NCBI GenBank assembly: GCA_947501315.1
Contig: CANMXH010000163.1
Coordinates: 1 to 5,114, forward strand
From: Caulobacteraceae bacterium
GTDB taxonomy: Bacteria > Pseudomonadota > Alphaproteobacteria > Caulobacterales > Caulobacteraceae
DNA: 5,114 bases
Direction: 5' to 3'
Shown here: piece by piece, positions 1 through 5,114 of the stretch
Position numbering within the stretch: position 1 is the first letter of the stretch
Layout: the number at the start of each line of letters is the position of its first letter
The notes under the pieces: generated by a model
Told to the model about the DNA's origin: nothing
Database searches by the model: none
Seen by the model: the letters and a program-made list of their open reading frames with translations, nothing else
Translations under genes and position numbers: made by a program

Positions 1-29
1 GCAATATGGAACATCCGGATGAGGTGCCA

Positions 30-47
30 ACCGGGACGCGCCCCGGT
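30..47 (-). terminator. Possible weak terminator hairpin after the operon
   Basis: ACCGGG (30-35) pairs with CCCGGT (42-47) around a six-base loop, about 49 nt past the stop of the last gene. On the minus strand only two T residues follow the stem, so it lacks the U-tract of an intrinsic terminator. It may be a 3' mRNA hairpin, or the operon may continue or end by Rho. Confidence 0.25.
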
Positions 48-50
48 CGC

Positions 51-80
51 GTCGTGTTCGCCGTGCCCTCGTTGTGTTCG
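51..80. repeat. Short direct repeat downstream of the operon
   Basis: GTCGTGTTCG (51-60) and GTTGTGTTCG (71-80) match at 9 of 10 bases with a 20-base period, in the non-coding stretch between the last stop codon and the left edge. Two copies only; the significance is unclear. A 10-base palindrome, CATCCGGATG (12-21), lies further left. Confidence 0.3.
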
Positions 81-95
81 TTGTGATGAACCAAC

Positions 96-1037
96 TCAGG
101 GTCCCGCCGCATCCAGCCGCGCCAGTTCCCGCGCGCCATAGAAGCGGGGTTCGAACCCCTTCATCCAGAACAGTTTTCCGGCGCCGCGCGCGGTGCGGTC
201 ATACATCTCGGCCCGCTTCGGGCTGGCGATCAGGGTCAGGGCAGCGGAGGCTGCACCCCAGACGGCGGTCTGGGCCACGCCGATCACCATCCAGCGCGCC
301 ACGGCGGGCCAGTCCTGCGCTGCCGCCGCCGTCTGGCTGGGCCCCTGGCCGTAGGCGAAGGCGCGCGCGAGGGCGTAGTTCAGCGTCGCGCGATGGGCGG
401 GGGCGAACTCCTCGACCCGGGCGTCCGCCGCCCAGCCGAAGCGACCGCCGCGGGCCGCGAGCGCAGCGAACAGGGCGTCGTCCTCCCCGCCCGACTGGTC
501 CGTGCCCGCGTCGAACGGCGCCGGGCCGGGCAGGGCGGTCGCCCGGACCATCAGGGAATTGCCGCAGCCGAAGGGGTCGTCGATCAGCCCGCTGTGCGCG
601 GGTCCCTCGCGGCCAAAGAAGCGCTCAAGCCATGGCTTCAGCCAGTTCGCGGCGTCGGGTGCCCGGCCGGTGATCGGGCCGAAGACGGCGTCGGCGCCCG
701 TCTCTTTCCGGGCCTTGAGCAGGGCCGCCAGCCAGCCCGGCGAGGCCGCTTCGTCGTCATCGAGGAAGGCGATCAGCGGAGCGTCCGTTGCGGCCAGCCC
801 GGCATTCCGCGCCGTGGCGACGCCGGGTCTGGGGGCGTGCACATAGGTCAGGGGCCAGGGCGAGCTCGACCGCAGGGTGCCGACGGTCGCCGCCGCTGAT
901 CCGACCGGATCATTGTCGACCACGACGATGGCGGACACCTGGTCGGCGACACCGGTCTGGGCGAAGAGCGAGCGCAGGGCCCGCTCCAGACTTTCGGGCC
1001 GCCTCAGGGTCGGAACGATGACGGCGACATCGGTCAT
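96..1037 (-). CDS. Family 2 glycosyltransferase with C-terminal hydrophobic segment, last gene of the operon
   Basis: Predicted to add another sugar to the lipid-linked repeat unit at the cytoplasmic face of the inner membrane. The 313-aa product has GT2 features in order: VAVIVPTLRRPE (4-15), VVVDNDP (38-44), RPGVATARNAGLA (70-82), the metal-binding FLDDDE (91-96), FGCGNSLMVRA (156-166) and GGEDDALFAAL (183-193), whose E185/D186 are the likely catalytic acidic residues. The GGED element resembles ExoM-like transferases. It differs clearly from the upstream GT2, so it is not a recent duplicate. A hydrophobic stretch near 249-270 could anchor the protein in the membrane. The ATG at 1037 overlaps the preceding TGA by one base (TGATG); a GTG at 1040 directly before it gives the alternative GTGA overlap and one extra residue. 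No strong ribosome binding site is visible, which suggests coupled translation. The Caulobacter holdfast locus has the deacetylase hfsH at this place, so this gene sets the locus apart. Confidence 0.9.
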   Translation of the reverse strand: MTDVAVIVPTLRRPESLERALRSLFAQTGVADQVSAIVVVDNDPVGSAAATVGTLRSSSPWPLTYVHAPRPGVATARNAGLAATDAPLIAFLDDDEAASPGWLAALLKARKETGADAVFGPITGRAPDAANWLKPWLERFFGREGPAHSGLIDDPFGCGNSLMVRATALPGPAPFDAGTDQSGGEDDALFAALAARGGRFGWAADARVEEFAPAHRATLNYALARAFAYGQGPSQTAAAAQDWPAVARWMVIGVAQTAVWGAASAALTLIASPKRAEMYDRTARGAGKLFWMKGFEPRFYGARELARLDAAGP

Positions 1038-1975
1038 CACACGGCGTCCGCATAGAGGGCGGCGCGGTACAGGCGCAGCGAGAAGGCCCGCGCTGCTACC
1101 GGCAGCCAGCCTGTGTCCGCCCCGCGCCGCATCACCTGCCGCAGGGCGGTCAGGCCCGGCAGGCGTTTCAGCAGCCGGGCCGCCCTGTAGCTGGGATAGG
1201 TCGCGACGATGGCCGGATGGCGCTCGGCCATGCGGGCGAAATTCGGGGCGGACTGCTCATATTTGCCGGCGAGGGCGGTGACGGTGTCCAGCCCCATGTG
1301 GGTGGCGGTATTGTCGAGGTGGACGACCCGGAACCGCCGCGACACCCGCATGGCCCATTCCACGTCTTCCCAGCCCCAGCCGGTGAAGCCGGGGTCGAAG
1401 GCCTCGGCCTCGAACACGTCGCGGCGGACCAGCAGGTTGGAGGTGTAGACGTATTTCTCCGGCTGCCTGGCGCGCTCCATCCAGGGCACGCACTCCGACT
1501 TCGCGGCGATAGCCCGGTGGACAGCGAAGCGGGCGTCGGTCGGCGCCTGCAGCAGCGAGAAGCCGCCAAAGGCCACGGCCGGGTCCTCCCGCGCTGCCAG
1601 GTCAGCCCAGTCGCGCAGAAAGCGCCGGTGGTCCGGCCGCATGTCGCTGTCGAGGAACAGCAGGCTGCCGCCCCGCGCGGCGGACGCCAGCCGGTTACGC
1701 CCGATCGAGCGGCCCTCATTCGCAGTCAGGGTGATCAGCCGGACCGGCAGGACCATGGTTCTGATCTGGTGCGTCAGACGCGCGGTCAGGGCTGCGTCCC
1801 GGGTGCCGTCATCCAGCACCACGATCTCGACGGCACCGCCGACCGAGGCCGCCTCCTCGTCAAGCAGGTTCAGAAGTTCGGAGGGATCGTCGCGCAGGAA
1901 GGGGATCAATACCGAGACGGCAGGCTTCGCCTTCTTCCAGGCCGGACTGTCGGTCATCTTCGCCCGCGCGCTCAT
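1037..1975 (-). CDS. Family 2 glycosyltransferase (GT-A fold), first of two in the operon
   Basis: Predicted cytoplasmic, membrane-associated glycosyltransferase adding a sugar from a nucleotide-sugar donor to the lipid-linked intermediate. The 312-aa product shows the GT2 N-terminal strand VSVLIPFLRDDP (20-31), acidic D55/D56 (VVLDDGTRD), NEGRSIGRNRLA (86-97), the metal-binding DSD (109-111) in LLFLDSDMRP, and the acceptor-side GFTGWGWEDVEWAMR (196-210), whose E203/D204 supply the likely catalytic base. The tail beyond about 260 is basic and amphipathic (RAARLLKRLPGL), as in proteins that sit on the membrane; no clear membrane helix is seen. The ATG at 1975 overlaps the flippase TGA (ATGA), with GGAG 9 nt upstream; an internal ATG at 1957 is less likely. 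It occupies the position of hfsG in the Caulobacter holdfast locus, a tentative match. Donor sugar and linkage cannot be inferred. Confidence 0.92.
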   Translation of the reverse strand: MSARAKMTDSPAWKKAKPAVSVLIPFLRDDPSELLNLLDEEAASVGGAVEIVVLDDGTRDAALTARLTHQIRTMVLPVRLITLTANEGRSIGRNRLASAARGGSLLFLDSDMRPDHRRFLRDWADLAAREDPAVAFGGFSLLQAPTDARFAVHRAIAAKSECVPWMERARQPEKYVYTSNLLVRRDVFEAEAFDPGFTGWGWEDVEWAMRVSRRFRVVHLDNTATHMGLDTVTALAGKYEQSAPNFARMAERHPAIVATYPSYRAARLLKRLPGLTALRQVMRRGADTGWLPVAARAFSLRLYRAALYADAV

Positions 1976-3420
1976 GCCGTCGCGCTCCGGAGCCGGCGTT
2001 GCATCAGCAATCGGCGAGCCAGGTCCCTCACGCCGGCGGCATTGAGCACGAGGGCTGCGACGACATAGACCAGTCCGCCCACCCCGGCGTCCAGCACCAG
2101 CTCGCCGAACCCGCCGATCGCCGGCAGGCGGGAGACGGCCAGGGCCATCAGGCCCGTGGCCACGCCGCAGCGCGCCAGACTTTCCCAAGGGATCGGCAGG
2201 GCCACCACGCGGCGGCCGATCAGCCAGGTCGCGACCATGCCGATGCCAAAGCTCGCCGCCGTGGCCCAGGCCGCACCCATCAGGCCAAACCGGGGTACCA
2301 GGATCAGGTTCAGGATCACGTTCAGTCCTGCCGGAATGGCCATGGCAATCAGCAGCCGTCTGGTCTTCTTGCCCAGGGTGAAAGCCTGGCCGAAATAATA
2401 GGCTGTGAGGCCGAACAGCAGGGCCGACAGGGCGATCCAGGGCGTCACACTGGCCGCGGCCGTCCGCAGCTCCTGACCGATCAGCACCTCGGACAGCGGT
2501 CGTGCGACCAGGGCCACGCCCGCTGCTGCCGGCAGGCCCACCAGCAGGAAGGTCGACAGCTGTTCGCGTGCCGCGACCCTGAGCCGCTCCATCCCGCCGC
2601 GCTCCAGCGCCATCACCATGGCCGGCTGTCCGGCCGTGCCGAGCCACAGGAACAGGACGTCGAGCGTCCGGTTGGCGATGGAATAGCTGGCGTGATAGGC
2701 GCCGACTGCCGCTTCTCCCAGCCAGGCGTCGAGCACGAACCGGTCGGTCGAGGACAGCACGACCGTCAGGGCCAGCGAGGCGGCGATCGGATAGCCGTAC
2801 AGGGCGTATTCGCGCACCCGGCCGGCTTCGAAGGCACCGCCGCGCGCCTGTTTCAGCTCGCCGGGCAGGACGAAGGGCAGGGCGGCCAGCGGGGCCAGAC
2901 CCAGGCCGAGCAGGGGGGCCGCCGCCCCGGCCCCGGCGAGGGCGAACCCCACGCCGATCGCCAGACCGCCGGCCGTAACAGCCATGTCCAGGCGCGCGGA
3001 CTTGCCGACCTGGCCCTCAGCGCGGAACCGTTCCTGCGCCAGCTTGACCATGGACCGCGCGGGCGCTCCGGCCAGACCGGCGGCGAGGGCGAGTTTGAAC
3101 AGGGGATCGGCGGGCAGCAGCCAGACACCCAGCCCGACCACAACGAGAAAGGCGGCCCCCAGAACGAAGGCCGTGCGATAGAGGCTGGCGAAATGGGCCT
3201 GGGCCGCGCCCGGGGTCTGGGCCGCCCAGAAGCGGGCCATGGCTGCCTCCAGCCAGCTGAACACCACCACATGGGACAGGGTCACGACCGAAACGGCGAG
3301 GGCGTAGCGGCCGAAATCCTCCGGGCTGAGCAGGCGCGTGAACAGGACGATGGCCAGGAAGCCGACCACGCCCTGCACGATATTCGCCGGCAGATAGCCC
3401 CAGACGCCGCGCCAGAACAT
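1972..3420 (-). CDS. Wzx-type lipid-linked oligosaccharide flippase (polysaccharide biosynthesis transporter, MOP superfamily)
   Basis: Predicted to flip the undecaprenyl-linked repeat unit from the cytoplasmic to the periplasmic face of the inner membrane. The 482-aa product is strongly hydrophobic, with roughly 12-14 membrane segments by eye, for example near residues 9-29, 84-102, 146-163, 166-186, 240-262, 292-312, 323-345, 356-376, 379-400, 414-432 and 443-462. The N-terminus (WGYLPANIVQGVVGFLAIVL) and the central GYPIAASL...STDRFVLDAWLG...VGAYHASYSIANR region (about 209-251) are typical of the polysaccharide synthesis/transport family. Length is normal. The ATG at 3420 is chosen over in-frame upstream codons because it has a strong ribosome binding site (GGAGGGG) and because the upstream part is not hydrophobic and overlaps the preceding gene. 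It lies 13 nt after the sugar transferase stop and overlaps the next gene by 4 nt. By position and family it would correspond to Caulobacter HfsF, which is inference. O-antigen or other EPS flippases are alternatives. Confidence 0.93.
   Translation of the reverse strand: MFWRGVWGYLPANIVQGVVGFLAIVLFTRLLSPEDFGRYALAVSVVTLSHVVVFSWLEAAMARFWAAQTPGAAQAHFASLYRTAFVLGAAFLVVVGLGVWLLPADPLFKLALAAGLAGAPARSMVKLAQERFRAEGQVGKSARLDMAVTAGGLAIGVGFALAGAGAAAPLLGLGLAPLAALPFVLPGELKQARGGAFEAGRVREYALYGYPIAASLALTVVLSSTDRFVLDAWLGEAAVGAYHASYSIANRTLDVLFLWLGTAGQPAMVMALERGGMERLRVAAREQLSTFLLVGLPAAAGVALVARPLSEVLIGQELRTAAASVTPWIALSALLFGLTAYYFGQAFTLGKKTRRLLIAMAIPAGLNVILNLILVPRFGLMGAAWATAASFGIGMVATWLIGRRVVALPIPWESLARCGVATGLMALAVSRLPAIGGFGELVLDAGVGGLVYVVAALVLNAAGVRDLARRLLMQRRLRSATA
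1985..1988 (-). promoter_or_regulatory. Ribosome binding site of the first family 2 glycosyltransferase
   Basis: A short GGAG on the minus strand ends 9 nt before the ATG at 1975 and lies inside the last codons of the flippase gene. With the ATGA stop/start overlap it supports 1975 as the start and suggests translation coupled to the flippase. Confidence 0.5.
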
Positions 3421-3425
3421 CAGCG

Positions 3426-3432
3426 CCCCTCC
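3426..3432 (-). promoter_or_regulatory. Ribosome binding site of the flippase gene
   Basis: GGAGGGG on the minus strand lies in the 13-nt gap between the sugar transferase stop and the ATG at 3420; the GGAGG core ends 7 nt before that ATG. It is the best Shine-Dalgarno match at any start in the window and fixes the flippase start. It also suggests that the flippase can be initiated independently rather than only by coupling. Confidence 0.8.
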
Positions 3433-3433
3433 G

Positions 3434-5044
3434 TCAACGGATCGCCGCGCGGTCGCCCAGCAGCACCGGCACGGTGATGGCCATGATCCACAGATCCATC
3501 CACAGGGACTGACGCTCGATATAGTCGATGTCGAGCTGCACCCGGCGGCGCACGTCCCGGGCGGTATGCAGCGGCCCGCGCGAGCCATTGACCGCGGCCC
3601 AGCCGGTCATGCCCGGCTTGATGCGATGGCGGTGGGCATAGTCGGCGACCAGGCGGGCGCTCTCGACATGGCCGGTCTTCATGCCGATGGCGTGCGGGCG
3701 GGGCCCGACCAGCGACATCTCTCCGGCAATCACGTTCAGCAGTTGCGGCAGTTCGTCGAGGCTGGTCTTGCGGATGAAGTGGCCGATCCGGGTGATACGG
3801 TCGTCGTCCCTCGTCACCTGCCGGCTGGCCGTGGGATCGGCGGATTCCGCCTTCATCGAGCGGAATTTCCACACCACGATTTCCTCGTGGTTGAAGCCGT
3901 GGCGGCGCTGGCGGAAGAAGATCGGCCCCGGGCTGTCCAGCCGGATGACCAGCGCCAGGATCGCCATGGGTATGGCCAGCAGCACGAGGGCCGTCAGGCC
4001 CAGAACCAGATCCTGCAGCCGTTTGTTGAAGGCGCGCCGGTCGTCGTCGACCGGTCCCTGGACATCGGCCAGCGGTGCCGCCGCCAGCCGGTCCAGCGCC
4101 GACTGCGTCTCGGCCATGCCGTCCGGCTCAACCACCAGTGTGACCTCATGCGGCAGGGTCCCCAGCGCGGCATTAAGCTGCCGCACCCGCACCTCGGCCC
4201 GGGGGTCGATGGTCAGCACGATGCGGTCGACATAGGGCGTCATCTTGTGGGTCAGCAGATCGGCCGCCGTGCCCAGCACCGGGACGCCCTCGATGGCCCG
4301 CGGGCTGCGCGCCAGACGGTCGTCGAAAATGCCCAGCACATTGAGGTCGCGTCGTTTCAGCGCCTCGCGGATCAGGGTCTCGGCATGCCGCGTCGCCCCG
4401 ACCAGCACGATATTGGGGGTCAGGGTGCCGGCCGCCCGCCACCGCCCGACCATGTCGCTCCAGCCGATGTGCAGGGCGTGGAGGGTGATCAGCACCAGCC
4501 CGGCCCAGACCAGATAGGCGGATTCCTGCGCCGCCGGGCCGCGCAGGGCCCAGCCGATGACGAGCGCTGTCGCGGCACCGGTCAGCACCGTGGCTGCGAC
4601 GGAGGCCAGGTGCGAGGCCGTCTTCTGGCCACGCGCGAACCGGTAGCGCCCCAGCACGCGCATCATGCCCAGAGTGGCCATTGCGCCGAGCCCGAACGGC
4701 AGCACCTGGGACATTTCGGCATGGATCAGGGGCCCCGGCGTCGCGGCCCCCGCGCAAAGCAGGGTCACCCCGGCCACGGCCAGGCTGTCGAGGGCGCGGA
4801 AATAGTGGGCCGCCAGCCGCGAGGCATGGCGCTGGCGGGCGTTCAGCCAGACGTCGGGCCGGAACGGGCCGCGACGCGCGCCCCCCCCCGCCGTGGCCTC
4901 CGGCCGCACGGAAACAGCCGGGCTGGCGAGGGCCTGCAGGCCGGGCACATCCATGCTATCCGCGTCCGACACGGTGGAGTCGAACGATGGGCGGCGGACA
5001 GCTTCGGTCATGGGGCTCGCGGCGAGACGGATCCACGCCACCAT
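3434..5044 (-). CDS. Polyprenyl-phosphate sugar-1-phosphate transferase (initiating glycosyltransferase of exopolysaccharide synthesis)
   Basis: Predicted to start repeat-unit synthesis by transferring a sugar-1-phosphate from a UDP-sugar to undecaprenyl phosphate at the inner membrane. The product is 536 aa from the ATG at 5044. Four hydrophobic segments lie near residues 84-101, 113-132, 143-167 and 177-195, then a Rossmann-like nucleotide-binding stretch (NIVLVGATRHAE, from 211). A further membrane helix (about 345-367) opens the bacterial sugar transferase domain. Diagnostic family motifs are SPGPIFFRQRRHG (371-383), WKFRSMK (392-398), SLDELPQ with the likely catalytic pair D430/E431, SLVGPRP (444-450) and KPGMTGWAAVNG (476-487). 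This architecture matches WbaP/PssY/HfsE-type long transferases. Being first in the operon, before a flippase and two glycosyltransferases, it could be an HfsE equivalent; the sugar cannot be read from sequence. The start is uncertain: GTG at 5074 or ATG at 5011 (MTEAVRR) are alternatives. The 5044 ATG has a GGCGG motif 6 nt upstream. A nine-G run crosses codons 52-55. Confidence 0.93.
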   Translation of the reverse strand: MVAWIRLAASPMTEAVRRPSFDSTVSDADSMDVPGLQALASPAVSVRPEATAGGGARRGPFRPDVWLNARQRHASRLAAHYFRALDSLAVAGVTLLCAGAATPGPLIHAEMSQVLPFGLGAMATLGMMRVLGRYRFARGQKTASHLASVAATVLTGAATALVIGWALRGPAAQESAYLVWAGLVLITLHALHIGWSDMVGRWRAAGTLTPNIVLVGATRHAETLIREALKRRDLNVLGIFDDRLARSPRAIEGVPVLGTAADLLTHKMTPYVDRIVLTIDPRAEVRVRQLNAALGTLPHEVTLVVEPDGMAETQSALDRLAAAPLADVQGPVDDDRRAFNKRLQDLVLGLTALVLLAIPMAILALVIRLDSPGPIFFRQRRHGFNHEEIVVWKFRSMKAESADPTASRQVTRDDDRITRIGHFIRKTSLDELPQLLNVIAGEMSLVGPRPHAIGMKTGHVESARLVADYAHRHRIKPGMTGWAAVNGSRGPLHTARDVRRRVQLDIDYIERQSLWMDLWIMAITVPVLLGDRAAIR

Positions 5045-5053
5045 GCACACCCG

Positions 5054-5088
5054 CCCTGACTGTCCCGTTAACACAGGCGCTTTCAGGG
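5054..5088 (-). other. Interrupted inverted repeat in the leader of the operon
   Basis: On the plus strand CCCTGACTGT (5054-5063) is matched by ACAG (5073-5076) and TCAGGG (5083-5088), giving 4 + 6 base pairs with a six-base one-sided bulge (5077-5082) and a nine-base loop. The loop includes part of the GTTAAC palindrome at 5067-5072. It lies 10 nt upstream of the chosen start at 5044 and overlaps the alternative GTG at 5074. It could be an mRNA leader hairpin or an operator. I see no convincing -35/-10 pair in the 70 bases available, and chance is possible. Confidence 0.3.
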
Positions 5089-5114
5089 ACGACTTCCGTC
5101 TTGCCCGTTGCGCC

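Noticed and set aside
146..159. GGGGTTCGAACCCC, a perfect 14-base palindrome resembling a tRNA T-arm
   Set aside because: No acceptor, D or anticodon arms can be placed around it, and it lies within the last glycosyltransferase gene, encoding GFEPRF. It is not a tRNA or an attachment site on this evidence.
1976..2647. N-terminal extension of the first glycosyltransferase frame to 2647
   Set aside because: It is Gly/Arg-rich shadow of the flippase gene; the GT2 fold begins shortly after the ATG at 1975.
1999..3477. Plus-strand open frame of 492 codons opposite the flippase gene
   Set aside because: The translation is low-complexity Q/G/H/R-rich sequence with no recognisable fold, and it mirrors the codons of a well-supported membrane protein on the other strand.
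3421..3588. N-terminal extension of the flippase frame to 3588
   Set aside because: The extension is Cys/Ser/Trp-rich, overlaps the end of the sugar transferase gene and ignores the strong ribosome binding site immediately before the ATG at 3420.
3566..5059. Plus-strand open frame of 497 codons opposite the sugar transferase gene
   Set aside because: It is a GC-driven antisense shadow: the translation is rich in Q, G, R and H, with no domain motif or hydrophobic pattern, while the minus strand carries full sugar transferase motifs.
5067..5072. GTTAAC as a CtrA binding site
   Set aside because: Only one TTAA half-site is present and no second TTAA is found seven bases away on either side, so the full box is missing.

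Overview
The window is a GC-rich (roughly two-thirds G+C by eye), gene-dense stretch of a bacterial chromosome. It carries four tightly packed genes, all on the minus strand, so the operon reads from right to left. Protein families, GC content and a striking scarcity of the GANTC pentamer (the CcrM methylation site of Alphaproteobacteria) suggest an alphaproteobacterium. Caulobacterales (Caulobacter or Brevundimonas type) fits well, but this is an inference; no taxonomic marker gene is present.

Layout in transcription order: (1) about 5044-3434, an initiating polyprenyl-phosphate sugar-1-phosphate transferase with N-terminal membrane helices, a Rossmann-like middle and a C-terminal bacterial sugar transferase domain; (2) 3420-1972, a Wzx-type multi-helix polysaccharide flippase, 13 nt downstream behind a strong ribosome binding site; (3) 1975-1037, a family 2 glycosyltransferase starting within an ATGA overlap; (4) 1037-96, a second family 2 glycosyltransferase starting at a TGATG/GTGATGA overlap. 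The 70 bases right of gene 1 hold the presumed leader, with an interrupted inverted repeat. The 95 bases left of gene 4 hold a weak hairpin and short repeats but no gene.

Together the four products describe the cytoplasmic and inner-membrane half of a Wzx/Wzy-type exopolysaccharide pathway. The first sugar is loaded on undecaprenyl phosphate, two glycosyltransferases extend it, and the flippase moves the lipid-linked repeat unit across the membrane. The order initiating transferase, flippase, GT2 resembles the Caulobacter holdfast genes hfsE-hfsF-hfsG. However, the fourth gene is a second GT2 rather than the deacetylase hfsH, so the holdfast assignment is tentative. Polymerase, co-polymerase and outer-membrane export genes are not in the window.

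I see no RNA gene, mobile element, CRISPR array or evidently new system. The most unusual local features are a nine-G homopolymer near the 5' end of the first gene, the GANTC depletion, and the interrupted inverted repeat in the leader.
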